Source of the DNA: Paracoccaceae bacterium
GTDB taxonomy: Bacteria > Pseudomonadota > Alphaproteobacteria > Rhodobacterales > Rhodobacteraceae
Assembly: GCA_016124615.1 (NCBI GenBank)
Contig: WGNF01000008.1
Location: 248,001 to 312,000 of the forward strand
Length of the DNA: 64,000 bases
Direction of reading: 5' to 3'
Below are positions 24,764 through 33,629 of this stretch, one piece after another; within the stretch, counting starts at the first letter, position 1; each line of letters opens with the position of its first letter. Position numbers and translations under genes: made by a program. Under the pieces are notes generated by a model that was given only the letters and a program-made list of their open reading frames with translations, did no database searches and was not told the DNA's origin.

Positions 24764-26107
24764 TCATTTCCCCTTGATCAGCCGCCGCCGGATCAGCCCG
24801 GAAATCCAGTCCATCAGCATCACCATCGCAAGGATCAGCAGGATGTAATAGGCCACCTGTTCCCAATCTTTCTGGGTGTTGATCGCCTGCGTCAGCAGAA
24901 GGCCGATGCCGCCGCCGACGATGGCACCGATCACCGTGGCGCTGCGGGTGTTGGATTCGAGGAAATAGAGCACCTGGCTCAGCAGCACCGGCATCAGCTG
25001 CGGGATCACGCCAAAGCGGTAGCGCTGTACCGGGTTGGCGCCGGTGGCGCGGATGCCCTCGATCTGACGCTCGTCGACATTCTCCAGCGCCTCCGAGAAG
25101 ATTTTGCCAAAGCTGCCGGTGTCGGTCAGCATGATCGCCAGCGTGCCGGTCAGCGGGCCAAGGCCAAAGGCGCGGGTCAGGATGATAGTCCAGATCAGCC
25201 CGTCCACCCCGCGCAGAAAATCGAACACCCGGCGCACGCCGAAGCGCAGCCCCATCAGCGGGGTGAAGTTGCGCGCCGACAGGAAGGCCAGCGGCAGCGC
25301 CAGGATCGCGGCGCTCATGGTGCCGAGGAAGGCCATCAGCATGGTCTCGAACATCGCCTTTGCCACGTTGCCGTGGTTCCAGACGTCGTTGCCCCAGAAA
25401 TCCTGCCACATGCCCGCAAGGTTGCCGCGATTGGGGTCGATGCGGTCGCCGGTCAGCACGGCATCCGCCAGCTGCCCGATAGACAGGCCGGAATAGGGGC
25501 TGTCGAGGGTGAAGAAGAACATCTCCCACCCCAGGAAATAGCGGAACACCTCGGTTTTCGAGCGTGTCACGTTCACCCGGCCATAGGGCGTGGTGATCCC
25601 CAGCCGCGTGTTCGAGGCGCTGATCCAGTCCGGCACCGGGCCGGGCGGCAGATCGGCCACCACATGGTTGTCGGCGTCGATCCGGGCGCTGATCTCGCCG
25701 TAGTTGGGCACGGTGAAATGCATGCCCTGCGGCCCCATTTCAACCTTCGCGCCGCGCGGCAGGGTCACCACGGCGGTGTCGCCCGCGATCTTCACCCAGT
25801 CGGGCTCCGTGCCCTTGGCATAGGTGCCCTTGCGCTGCCCCTCGATCGCCACGGTGATCTGGTCGGCGCGGTTGTCCAGCGTCACATGGGTCTTGTAGCT
25901 GTAGCTGTCGGCCACCAGGATCGCGGCATTGTCCAGCCGCGCCCGGGCGGCAAGGCCGGGCAGGTCGAAGGCGAAGAAGATGTAGACAAGGTAAAGCGCG
26001 ATCAGCACCGGCACCGCCAGCGCCACGCGGCGCTTGCGTGCGAACATCCGCGCCACGCTGGCCTTCAGGTCGTCCGTGTTCAGGGTGGCGGCATCGGTCA
26101 TCGCCAT
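24764..26107 (-). CDS. phnE: PhnE, phosphonate ABC transporter permease with large extra domain
   Basis: 447 residues, far longer than a usual PhnE of about 270. Residues about 29-48 are a first membrane helix, then about 170 residues of beta-rich, soluble sequence (VADSYSYKTHVTLDNRADQITVAIEG onward) precede a normal permease half from about residue 220. The EAA-type loop is ENVDERQIEGIRATGANPVQRYRFGVIPQ. The extra part should lie in the periplasm if the first helix is signal-anchor-like. It starts one nt after the other permease gene. Confidence 0.88.
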   Translation of the reverse strand: MAMTDAATLNTDDLKASVARMFARKRRVALAVPVLIALYLVYIFFAFDLPGLAARARLDNAAILVADSYSYKTHVTLDNRADQITVAIEGQRKGTYAKGTEPDWVKIAGDTAVVTLPRGAKVEMGPQGMHFTVPNYGEISARIDADNHVVADLPPGPVPDWISASNTRLGITTPYGRVNVTRSKTEVFRYFLGWEMFFFTLDSPYSGLSIGQLADAVLTGDRIDPNRGNLAGMWQDFWGNDVWNHGNVAKAMFETMLMAFLGTMSAAILALPLAFLSARNFTPLMGLRFGVRRVFDFLRGVDGLIWTIILTRAFGLGPLTGTLAIMLTDTGSFGKIFSEALENVDERQIEGIRATGANPVQRYRFGVIPQLMPVLLSQVLYFLESNTRSATVIGAIVGGGIGLLLTQAINTQKDWEQVAYYILLILAMVMLMDWISGLIRRRLIKGK

Positions 26108-26108
26108 C

Positions 26109-26963
26109 TCAGGCCCCCTTGGTCAGACGGTTGCGCAGCGCGGAAGAGGTCTGATCCACCACCATGATCGTCAGGATCAGCAGGATGAACACCGCCGCCG
26201 CCGCGTCATAGCGGCCCTTGCCCCAGCTGATCGCGTTGCGCAGTTCATAGCCGATACCGCCCGCGCCGACGAAGCCGAGGATCGCCGAAGCCCGGATGTT
26301 GATCTCGAAGCGCAGCAGCGCATAGCTCAGGTAGTTCGGCGCTACCTGCGGCACCACGCCCAGCCAGATCCGCTGCAACCAGCCCGCACCGACCGAGGTC
26401 AGGCCCTCGACCGGCTTCAGGTCGGCGTTCTCGTTCACCTCGGAGAAGAATTTCCCCAGCGCGCCGACCGAGTGGATGGTGATCGCAATCGTCGCCGGAA
26501 CCGGCCCGCCGCCCATCACATAGATCAGCACCAGCGCCACCACGATCTCGGGGAAGGCGCGGCAAAGGTCCATGATGCGGCGAAACACCGGGATCGCCCG
26601 CGGCCAGAGTGCCAGGCCCGGCGTCGCCAGCATCGAGAAAAGCCCGCCGCCCAGCGTGCCGATCAGCGTGGCGATGGCTGCGATGTTCAGCGTCTCGACC
26701 AGCGCCGGAATGTAGTGCACCAGCAGGCCCGGCAGCTCGCCGACCTTGCGCGCGGCTTCCGACAGGATCTCGGCCGGAAAGTCGAAGATATGCGGCAGCC
26801 CGCGCCAGAACCCGCCAGAGTTCTCTGCGTTCGCCAGCACGAACCCGGTCGCCATCAGCGCGGCGAACAGGATCAACACGACCCCGCCCACAAGGCGCCG
26901 CTGCCGCAGGCTCGCGATATAGTCGGCCCGCACGCGCGCCAGCCCGGTCAAGCCGTCATCCAT
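26109..26963 (-). CDS. phnE: PhnE, phosphonate ABC transporter permease
   Basis: 284 residues with an N-terminal membrane helix (GGVVLILFAALMATGFVLA) and the permease core. The EAA-type coupling loop is NENADLKPVEGLTSVGAGWLQRIWLGVVPQ. Two permease genes suggest a heterodimeric channel. ATG 26963 is used; the TTG at 26978 is possible. It follows phnD by 64 bp. Confidence 0.9.
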   Translation of the reverse strand: MDDGLTGLARVRADYIASLRQRRLVGGVVLILFAALMATGFVLANAENSGGFWRGLPHIFDFPAEILSEAARKVGELPGLLVHYIPALVETLNIAAIATLIGTLGGGLFSMLATPGLALWPRAIPVFRRIMDLCRAFPEIVVALVLIYVMGGGPVPATIAITIHSVGALGKFFSEVNENADLKPVEGLTSVGAGWLQRIWLGVVPQVAPNYLSYALLRFEINIRASAILGFVGAGGIGYELRNAISWGKGRYDAAAAVFILLILTIMVVDQTSSALRNRLTKGA

Positions 26964-27027
26964 TCCCCTGCCCCGCAAAGAATTGGACGGGCTCCGTTTC
27001 CGGAACCCGCCCTACCCGTCAGTGAAA

Positions 27028-27924
27028 TCAGTTCGACTGAGCGCGCCGCACGGCGACGATCGAGTCGTAGTAGTCGGCAGTAATCGGAACGATCCCGGCC
27101 GAGTCGCCGCCCGCGATGTTGTAGAGGCACTTCGGGTCGGTCTTGTTCATGCCTTCGAGGATCGCCAGAACCTTGTCCTTGGCATCCTGCGGCAGCACCT
27201 TGCGGAACACCCACGGGCCGTTCGGGATCGGCTTCGAGCGCCAGATTTCCACGAGGTTGTTCATGTCGACCAGACCGGCATCAGCGGCCTTGCGGAAGGC
27301 GCCGTTGTTGTAGCCGTCTTCCCACTTGCCCTGGCCGTCGGCCCAGCTCACGCCCACGTCGACCGACTTGTTGTTGACGGCGACGATGGTCTGTTCATGC
27401 CCGCCCGAGAACGCGACCTTGGAGAAGTACTTGGTCAGGTCGCCCAGCTTCTGGGTCAGTTCGATGTTCGGGATCAGGTAGCCCGAGGTCGAGTTCGGGT
27501 CGCCGAAGTTCAGCGTCTTGCCCTTGGCGTCATCGAGGCTCTTGATGCCCGAGTCTTTGCGCACGAAGCCGATCGAGTAGTAGACATACGACCCATCCGG
27601 GTTCGCGGTCACGGCGAGCGGCTCGACCGAGTTCGGATCGGTCACGAAAGCCTTGGCATAGCCCGAGGCGCCGAGGTTGGCGAAGTCGATGGTGCCGCCC
27701 AGCAGCCCCTGGATCACGCCGTCATAGTCGGCCGGGGTGTACAGCTTCACCGGAACGCCCAGCGCCTTTTGCACGGCGTCCACCAGGCACTGGTTTTCGT
27801 TCACGCGGTCCTGAGCGTTTTCGCCGCCCAGCACACCGATGCGAAATTCGGTCATCGGCGCGTCGGCATAGGCCTGCGAGACCAGCGCGGTCGTCATCAG
27901 GGCAGCGGCAATAAGGGTCTTCAT
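27028..27924 (-). CDS. phnD: PhnD, periplasmic phosphonate-binding protein
   Basis: 298 residues with a Sec signal peptide (MKTLIAAALMTTALVSQAYA, cleavage after AYA). The mature protein opens MTEFRIGVLGGENAQDR and contains LNFGDPNSTSGYLIPNIEL, the phosphonate-oxygen contacting region of PhnD proteins. ATG 27924 has a GGAGAA site. It delivers phosphonate to the two PhnE permeases and PhnC ATPase. Confidence 0.94.
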   Translation of the reverse strand: MKTLIAAALMTTALVSQAYADAPMTEFRIGVLGGENAQDRVNENQCLVDAVQKALGVPVKLYTPADYDGVIQGLLGGTIDFANLGASGYAKAFVTDPNSVEPLAVTANPDGSYVYYSIGFVRKDSGIKSLDDAKGKTLNFGDPNSTSGYLIPNIELTQKLGDLTKYFSKVAFSGGHEQTIVAVNNKSVDVGVSWADGQGKWEDGYNNGAFRKAADAGLVDMNNLVEIWRSKPIPNGPWVFRKVLPQDAKDKVLAILEGMNKTDPKCLYNIAGGDSAGIVPITADYYDSIVAVRRAQSN

Positions 27925-27977
27925 GTCTGTTCTCCGTGGGTTGCAGCATCGGGGCCAATCGCCCCGGTCGGTTCGCC

Positions 27978-28799
27978 CTATGCGCCGGGAACGGCGGAGG
28001 CGTAGGCCGTGGTGGTTTCGAGCGCCTCGATCGAGGTCGAGGTCGCGGCTTCGGAAAAGCTTTCGTCGGCGCCATAAATCTCGCGCGCGACGTCGGTGGT
28101 CAGCAGGTCGGGCGTGCCGTCGAACACGATCCGGCCATCGCGCATCCCGATCACCCGGTCGCAATACCGCCGTGCGGCATCGAGGGTGTGCAGGTTGGCG
28201 ATCACCATGCGGCCGTCTTCCTCGTGAATGCGGCGCAGCGTGTCCATCACGACTAGCGCGTTCATCGGGTCGAGGCTGGCGATCGGCTCGTCGGCAAGGA
28301 TCACCTTGGGGTCCTGCATCAGCGCCCGCGCGATGGCGACGCGCTGCTGCTGGCCGCCCGACAGCGCCTCGGCGCGCTTGGGGGCCTGCGCGGCGATGCC
28401 AAGACGATCCAGAATGTCGATGGCGCGGTTGATGTCGTCGCGGGGGTAGAGGTTGAACACCGTCGCGGCGGTCGAGCGGCGGTTGAGCGTGCCGTGCAGC
28501 ACGTTCGACACCACATCCATCCGCGGCACCAGATTGAATTGCTGAAAGATCATCGCGCACTGGCTTTGCCAGGCGCGCTTGGCGGCGCCGACCAGCGTCA
28601 GCACGTCGCGGCCCTCGAACATCAGGCGGCCCGAGGTGGCATCGGTCAGCCGGTTCATCATGCGCAGAAAGGTCGACTTTCCGGCGCCGGACCGGCCGAT
28701 GATGCCGATCATCGCGGATTTTTCCACCGCGAACGTGGCACGTTCCACCGCGGTGGTCCGGCCAAAGGTCTTGGTCACGCCTTCAACGCTCAGCAGCAT
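27978..28799 (-). CDS. phnC: PhnC, phosphonate ABC transporter ATPase
   Basis: 273 residues. Walker A GRSGAGKS at 35-42, signature [15 protein letters not shown], Walker [14 protein letters not shown]. Length and C-terminal tail fit PhnC. ATG 28799 is five nt from AGGGG; a GTG two codons upstream is also in frame. First gene of phnCDEE; the 93-bp leader has an inverted repeat TCACG-CATT-CGTGA at 28852-28865. Confidence 0.93.
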   Translation of the reverse strand: MLLSVEGVTKTFGRTTAVERATFAVEKSAMIGIIGRSGAGKSTFLRMMNRLTDATSGRLMFEGRDVLTLVGAAKRAWQSQCAMIFQQFNLVPRMDVVSNVLHGTLNRRSTAATVFNLYPRDDINRAIDILDRLGIAAQAPKRAEALSGGQQQRVAIARALMQDPKVILADEPIASLDPMNALVVMDTLRRIHEEDGRMVIANLHTLDAARRYCDRVIGMRDGRIVFDGTPDLLTTDVAREIYGADESFSEAATSTSIEALETTTAYASAVPGA

Positions 28800-28892
28800 G
28801 GTCACCCCTATTCGTCAGGGCGACTGCTACTGGCCGCAGACGACACTCACATCACGCATTCGTGAAGATTTTGTGTGGCGGCAGCGGGGCGC

Positions 28893-30008
28893 CTAGCGTG
28901 GGGCGAAGGGGGCCGCACCAAGGTCGACCGCCTGACCACTGGCCGCCGATTGCTGCGCCGCCATCCCCATCGCGACCGCCCACCAGCCATCGGTCAGGGC
29001 GACCTCGGGCACACCCTGCCCGCGCACCACGGCGTTGAAGCCCCGGTGCTGGTAGAAGGTCGATCCGTTGTGGTCGCCCGCCGCCAGCAGCGCCGGATCG
29101 ACCGGGCTTTCCATCACGCGGGGGCCCTTTGGCTCGCGCGGGCTGACGATCACCTGCGGCACCGGCGCGGCCCCCAGATGGGCGGGCCAGAACCGCCCCG
29201 GGCCCGGCACCAGTGCCTCGATCTTGCCGGTGGGGCCGACGGCGCTGATCTCTTCCTGATAGCGCGCGCCCTCGGCGAACATGCACAGTTCCAGCATCGC
29301 CCGCGCGCCGCTGGCGAAATCCACGATCACATAGGCATTGTCCCAGATGTCGGGGGTGCGGCCATTGTAGCTTTCGCCCAGATGGTTCACCGCCTGCCCG
29401 CCCGAGGCCATTACCCGCACCGGGTCAGACCGCAGCACCACCCGCATCAGGTCGAAGAAGTGGCAGCACTTTTCCACCAGCGTGCCGCCGGTCTGCGCGT
29501 TGAAGCGGTTCCAGTCGCCGACCTTTTCGAGGAACGGAAAGCGATGTTCACGGATCGTCAGCATCTTCACGCCGCCGGTTGCAGCCTCGGCCTCGGCGAT
29601 CAGCCTGGCGACGGGGGGCATGTAGCGGTATTCCATCGCCACCCAGATCGGCGCCGGATAGGCCGCCCGCAGTGCCGCGATGCGCGGCGCGTCGGCGGGG
29701 TCGGTGAACAGCGGCTTTTCACACAGCATCGGCAGCGGCCGGATTGCCGCGATCTCCTCCAGTTGGCGCAGGTGCAGAAAGTTCGGGCTGGTGATCACCA
29801 GCGCCTGCACCTCGGGCACCGCCAGCAGGTCGGGCAGCGATCCGACCATCATCGCGCCGGGTGCCAGTTTTGCCGCCTCGGCCCGCATCCCGGCGTCGGG
29901 TTCGAAGATCGCCACCACCTCGGCGCCGGGCAACAGCGCGATGTTGCGCAGATGCTCCTGCCCCATCATGCCGCAGCCGACCATTCCGTATTTAACGCTT
30001 TCCGACAT
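28893..30008 (-). CDS. Gfo/Idh/MocA-family NAD-dependent protein (candidate sulfoquinovosidase)
   Basis: 371 residues. Rossmann fingerprint GCGMMG at 11-16, the EKP motif at 97-99 (LCEKPL), EYRYMPP, and the GGTLVEKCCHFFDL helix that carries active-site residues in this superfamily. Generic members are sugar or inositol dehydrogenases. It lies 8 nt after a GntR gene whose other flank is a SmoC-SmoB-SmoA-type triad. The GH188 sulfoquinovosidases are NAD-dependent glycosidases with this same fold, so it may release sulfoquinovose from its glycosides. That is inference from context; a plain sugar dehydrogenase remains possible. Confidence 0.82.
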   Translation of the reverse strand: MSESVKYGMVGCGMMGQEHLRNIALLPGAEVVAIFEPDAGMRAEAAKLAPGAMMVGSLPDLLAVPEVQALVITSPNFLHLRQLEEIAAIRPLPMLCEKPLFTDPADAPRIAALRAAYPAPIWVAMEYRYMPPVARLIAEAEAATGGVKMLTIREHRFPFLEKVGDWNRFNAQTGGTLVEKCCHFFDLMRVVLRSDPVRVMASGGQAVNHLGESYNGRTPDIWDNAYVIVDFASGARAMLELCMFAEGARYQEEISAVGPTGKIEALVPGPGRFWPAHLGAAPVPQVIVSPREPKGPRVMESPVDPALLAAGDHNGSTFYQHRGFNAVVRGQGVPEVALTDGWWAVAMGMAAQQSAASGQAVDLGAAPFAPR

Positions 30009-30016
30009 CTTGGCCT

Positions 30017-30718
30017 CTATCTGATGCGCGCGACGTAGCGCGCTGTTTTGGGGTCGAACCATGTTCGCGAAAACTCGGCGGTGGTGCCGTCTTGGGCCCA
30101 ACTCAGCCGCTCGATCAGCGGCGCCGCAGTGCCGGACGGTGGGGCGAAGGCGTCGGGCGCCCAGCCCGGCACGGCGCCCAGCCCCACCTGATCCTCCGCC
30201 CGCTGGATCCACAGCCCCAGCCGCTCGCGATAGAAAAGGTAAAGCGACTCTGACAGGTCTTCCGCCGCGATCCGGTCGATGTAGCTGCCGTCGAGCCAGA
30301 TTTCCTCCACCGCCGCCGCCGCGCCCGACAGCCGCCGCAACCGGCGAATGCGGTGCGCCTCGGCCGAGGTTCCGAACGGTGGCAGGTCGGCGGGCTTGGC
30401 CAGCCGGGCAACGGAAAGCACCTCGGCCGTGGGCAGACCGCCGCCGCCCGGAAGCTCCAGCCGGAACAGCGCGTAGACACTGTCCACCTCGGTCTTCGCG
30501 CGGATGTAGTTGCCCGAGCCCTGCACCCGCTCCAGCAACCCCTTCGTGGTCAGATCGGCCAGCGCCTTGCGCAGCGTGCCGACCGCGATGCCCATCCCGG
30601 CCGCCATGTCACGCTCGGGCGCCAGCCGCGCGCCATCAGTCAACCGCCCGGCCGCGATGTCGCGGATCAGCAACTCGCTGATCTGCTGGTAGAGCGGCAG
30701 AGACCCGTTCTGGGGCAT
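30017..30718 (-). CDS. GntR-family regulator (UTRA type) of the smo-like cluster
   Basis: About 233 residues: winged helix (LPLYQQISELLIRDIAAGRLTDGARLAPERDMAAGMGIAVGTLRKALADL) and a C-terminal UTRA-like sensor ending SRTWFDPKTARYVARIR. The start is ATG 30718; GTG 30748 in frame would run into the operator region. It is divergent from the monooxygenase operon and co-directional with the Gfo/Idh/MocA gene, so it probably controls both sides and is released by a sugar or sulfosugar. Confidence 0.85.
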   Translation of the reverse strand: MPQNGSLPLYQQISELLIRDIAAGRLTDGARLAPERDMAAGMGIAVGTLRKALADLTTKGLLERVQGSGNYIRAKTEVDSVYALFRLELPGGGGLPTAEVLSVARLAKPADLPPFGTSAEAHRIRRLRRLSGAAAAVEEIWLDGSYIDRIAAEDLSESLYLFYRERLGLWIQRAEDQVGLGAVPGWAPDAFAPPSGTAAPLIERLSWAQDGTTAEFSRTWFDPKTARYVARIR

Positions 30719-30738
30719 GACGTCGCGCTTCGGTCCAA

Positions 30739-30765
30739 ATTGATACACTATTGATCTACATCAAT
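30739..30765. promoter_or_regulatory. Putative GntR operator in the smo divergent promoter
   Basis: ATTGAT occurs at 30739-30744 and 30750-30755, 11 bp apart, and ATCAAT at 30760-30765. The last two form a perfect 6-bp-arm palindrome with a 4-nt centre. TTGATC (30751-30756) with TACACA 17 nt later could be the rightward promoter, so repressor would sit on the -35. The region is the only AT-rich symmetric stretch in the 90-bp spacer. Confidence 0.55.
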
Positions 30766-30808
30766 GCGAGGGTTACACAAGGGCAAAATCGCGCCCGGAG
30801 GAGATTCG

Positions 30809-31966
30809 ATGACCATCGTTCCCGTCACGTCCGCCGACCTCGACGCCGCCGAGGTCAGCTGGTTCGCCGCCCTCTGTTCCGACGATTACCGTTACCTCGG
30901 CGTGCCCGATGGTGCCCTGCGATCCTCGTGGGAACACTGTTCAGAGATCGTGACAACGGCGGAAAGCCTGGGGTTTCGCAACATCCTGTGCCCCTCGTCC
31001 TATCAGGTCGGGCAAGACACGCTCAGCTTTGTCGCGGGCTGCGCGCCGATCACCAGCCGGATGAACCTGCTGGCCGCGATCCGCTGCGGCGAGATGCAGC
31101 CGATCATGCTGGCCCGCACCATTGCCACGCTCGACCACATGCTGAAGGGGCGGCTGGTGCTGAACATCATCAGCTCCGACTTCCCCGGCGAGGTGGCGGA
31201 CTCGCATTTCCGCTATCAGCGCAGCCGCGAGGTGGTGCAGATCCTGCGGCAGGCCTGGACCCGCGACACGATCGACCATGCCGGTGAGGTCTACACCTTC
31301 AAGGGCGTGCCGACCGAGCCCGCCCGGCCCTATCAGCAGAACGGCGGGCCGCTGATGTATTTCGGCGGCTACTCGCCCGACGCGCTGGACCTTTGCGCCG
31401 AGCATTGCGATGTTTACCTGATGTGGCCCGAGACCAAGGAGCAACTGGCGCAGCGGATGCGCGACGTGCACGAGCGCGCCAAGGCACATGGCCGCACGCT
31501 CGACTATGGTCTGCGCGTCCACATGATCGTGCGCGATACCGAGGCCGAGGCGAAGGAATATGCCGAGGAGCTGGTCTCGAAGCTCGACGACGACTATGGC
31601 CGGATGATCCGCGAAAGGGCGCATGACTCGGGCAGCCTTGGGGTGTCGCATCAGGCCAAGGCGCGCGAACTGGCCGACAAATACGGCTATATCGAACCGC
31701 ATCTGTGGACCGGGATCGGCCGCGCCCGGTCTGGCTGCGGCGCGGCGCTGGTCGGATCCACCGATCAGGTGCTGAGCGAGATCGAGGCCTATCAGAAGAT
31801 GGGAATCCGCGCCTTCATCTTTTCCGGCTATCCGCATCTGGACGAGGCCAAGCACTTCGGCACCAAGGTGCTGCCGCAGCTCAAGACCTGCTCGCTGCCG
31901 CATGAATACGGCCGGGTGCCAGTTGAAACGCCAGCGACACCGCTGGGCACGGGGGCGCGGCGCTGA
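30809..31966 (+). CDS. smoC: SmoC-like flavin-dependent sulfoquinovose/alkanesulfonate monooxygenase
   Basis: 385-residue LLM-class (bacterial-luciferase-like) FMNH2-dependent monooxygenase of the SsuD type. Its N-terminus MTIVPVTSADLDAAEVSWFA and the block SSYQVGQDTLSFVAGCAPIT match, as far as I remember, the Agrobacterium SQ monooxygenase SmoC. That enzyme removes sulfite from sulfoquinovose and leaves 6-oxo-glucose. The following aldo-keto reductase and flavin reductase complete the SmoCBA set. ATG 30809 has a GGAGGAGA site. SsuD on another sulfonate is the alternative, but SsuD operons normally lack the aldo-keto reductase. Confidence 0.8.
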   Translation: MTIVPVTSADLDAAEVSWFAALCSDDYRYLGVPDGALRSSWEHCSEIVTTAESLGFRNILCPSSYQVGQDTLSFVAGCAPITSRMNLLAAIRCGEMQPIMLARTIATLDHMLKGRLVLNIISSDFPGEVADSHFRYQRSREVVQILRQAWTRDTIDHAGEVYTFKGVPTEPARPYQQNGGPLMYFGGYSPDALDLCAEHCDVYLMWPETKEQLAQRMRDVHERAKAHGRTLDYGLRVHMIVRDTEAEAKEYAEELVSKLDDDYGRMIRERAHDSGSLGVSHQAKARELADKYGYIEPHLWTGIGRARSGCGAALVGSTDQVLSEIEAYQKMGIRAFIFSGYPHLDEAKHFGTKVLPQLKTCSLPHEYGRVPVETPATPLGTGARR

Positions 31967-32859
31967 TGGATTTCGTCAAGACGACCAAAGGGCTGAAGCT
32001 GTCGCGGCTGGTCTACGGCACATGGCGGCTGGGCGACGATCCGGATACCTCGCCCGCCCATGTGCAGGCCAAGATCGAGGCGTGCCTGGCGCAGGGCATC
32101 ACCACCTTCGATCTGGCCGACGTCTACGGCGGCTATACGGTCGAGGGGCTGTTCGGCGCCGCGCTGAAGGCCGCGCCCGGCTTGCGCGCGAAGATCGAGA
32201 TCGTCACGAAATGCGACATCGTGGTGGCGGCCGGGCGCCATGCGGCGGTGCGGGTGAAGCACTACGACACCTCGGCCGCGCATATCCGCGCCTCGGTCGA
32301 GGCCTCCTTGCGCGATCTTGGCACCGACCGGCTGGACCTGCTGCTGATCCACCGCCCCGACCCGCTGATGGACCATGTCGAAACCGGCGAGGCGCTGGAT
32401 GCGCTGGTGGCGGCGGGCAAGGTCGGCGCGGTCGGCGTGTCGAACTTCCGGCCGTGGGATTTCACGCTGCTGCAATCGGCGATGGAAACCCGGCTGGCGA
32501 CAAACCAGATCGAGCTGTCGTTGCTTTGCACCGAGCCCTTTACCAACGGCGATCTGGCCTTCCTGCAGGAACGCGGGCTGGCGCCGATGGCCTGGTCGCC
32601 GCTGGCGGGCGGGCGGCTTTTCGCTGCCGGACAGGCCGCGCTGCGCGCCCGTCTGGCCGAGATCGGCAACGCCTTCGGCGTGGACGAGACCGCCGTGGCG
32701 ATCGCCTGGCTGCTGCGCCATCCGGCCCGCATTCTGCCGGTGCTGGGCACCAACCGCCTTGACCGCATCGCGCGCATGTCCGACGCCTTGAAACTGGCGA
32801 TGGACCGTGAAACGTGGTTCGAACTCTACACCCTCGCGCTGGGGCGCGAGGTGCCCTGA
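31966..32859 (+). CDS. smoB: SmoB-like aldo-keto reductase
   Basis: 297 residues with the AKR tetrad in order: Asp49 and Tyr54 (TTFDLADVYGG), Lys82 (VTKCD) and His129 (LLLIHRPDP). NADPH site segments ATNQIELSLL and LPVLGTNRLDR follow. In the sulfoquinovose monooxygenase pathway SmoB reduces 6-oxo-glucose to glucose. It overlaps the monooxygenase stop by one base (TGATG), so the two are made in step. Confidence 0.8.
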   Translation: MDFVKTTKGLKLSRLVYGTWRLGDDPDTSPAHVQAKIEACLAQGITTFDLADVYGGYTVEGLFGAALKAAPGLRAKIEIVTKCDIVVAAGRHAAVRVKHYDTSAAHIRASVEASLRDLGTDRLDLLLIHRPDPLMDHVETGEALDALVAAGKVGAVGVSNFRPWDFTLLQSAMETRLATNQIELSLLCTEPFTNGDLAFLQERGLAPMAWSPLAGGRLFAAGQAALRARLAEIGNAFGVDETAVAIAWLLRHPARILPVLGTNRLDRIARMSDALKLAMDRETWFELYTLALGREVP

Positions 32860-32871
32860 GAGGAAGCCGAC

Positions 32872-33375
32872 TTGACCGCCGACACCGAATTCACCCCCGG
32901 CCCAGATCACGCGCGCAGCCTGCGCGACGCCTTGGGACGCTTTGCGACCGGGGTGACGGTGGTCACGACGCACGGACCGCATGGCCCGGTCGGGTTGACG
33001 GCGAACAGCTTTGCCGCCGTCTCGCTCGACCCGGCGCTGGTGCTGTGGTCGCCCGCCAAGACCTCGCGCCGGTTTGGCGCCTTCGCCCATGCGCGGTTCT
33101 TTGCGGTGCATGTGCTGGCCGAGGATCAGATGGACCTTTGCCGCCACTTCACCCAGGCCGACAATCATTTCGCCGGGCTCGACATGACGACCTCGCCCGA
33201 GGGAACGCCACTGATCGGCGGCACGCTGGCGCGGTTCGAATGCGCGACCGAAGCGACCCATGACGCGGGCGATCACCTGATCATCATCGGTCGCGTGCTG
33301 CGCGCCTGCTACCGTGACGGCGCCCCGCTGATCTTCTCGCGCGGGCGCTATGGCGGGTTTCAAACGCTGCCCTGA
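32872..33375 (+). CDS. smoA: SmoA-like flavin reductase
   Basis: 167 residues of the HpaC/SsuE-like FMN reductase family: LRDALGRFATGVTVVTT and GLTANSFAAVSLDPALVLWS are the flavin-binding core, ending SRGRYGGFQTLP. It would supply FMNH2 to the LLM monooxygenase two genes upstream. The start is a TTG at 32872 with an AGGA site; no nearby ATG fits the conserved N-terminus. It is the last gene of the triad. Confidence 0.82.
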   Translation: MTADTEFTPGPDHARSLRDALGRFATGVTVVTTHGPHGPVGLTANSFAAVSLDPALVLWSPAKTSRRFGAFAHARFFAVHVLAEDQMDLCRHFTQADNHFAGLDMTTSPEGTPLIGGTLARFECATEATHDAGDHLIIIGRVLRACYRDGAPLIFSRGRYGGFQTLP

Positions 33376-33471
33376 GCCGGTGAAAATCGCGGCAAACCCG
33401 ATCCGAACGCGCAAGAGGGCAGCAAAACCCGGCCATATCCGGCACGCATTCCTTTGCCGCGCCGCGAGTCA

Positions 33472-33500
33472 TTGCGGCAAAGGCATTCTCATATTAGGAT
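33472..33500 (+). promoter_or_regulatory. Possible promoter of the ArsR-type regulator
   Basis: TTGCGG at 33472-33477 and TAGGAT at 33495-33500 are 17 nt apart, in the most AT-rich part of the spacer. CATAT (33490-33494) and ATATG (33509-33513) flank the -10 as an inverted repeat with 14-nt spacing and may form an operator. The 254-bp spacer otherwise shows nothing. Confidence 0.35.
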
Positions 33501-33629
33501 TACGCTATATATGCCGTTTGTCGGTTCTGTCGTGCGGGAAATCTTCACGCGGCCCCGGCAGCGCCCTGAGCATGGGCGGACTTCCCGTGCAGCTGCTGCC
33601 GGAGCGACCCGGCAGAAGGAGACGTGAGC

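Noticed and set aside
24653..26167. A 504-codon + strand frame over phnE
   Set aside because: Antisense to a clear permease gene, His/Arg/Gln-rich, no domain.
28800..28892. Pho box upstream of phnC
   Set aside because: I looked for two CTGTCAT-type repeats with 4-nt spacing and found only a short TCACG-CATT-CGTGA inverted repeat, so PhoB control is not supported by sequence here.
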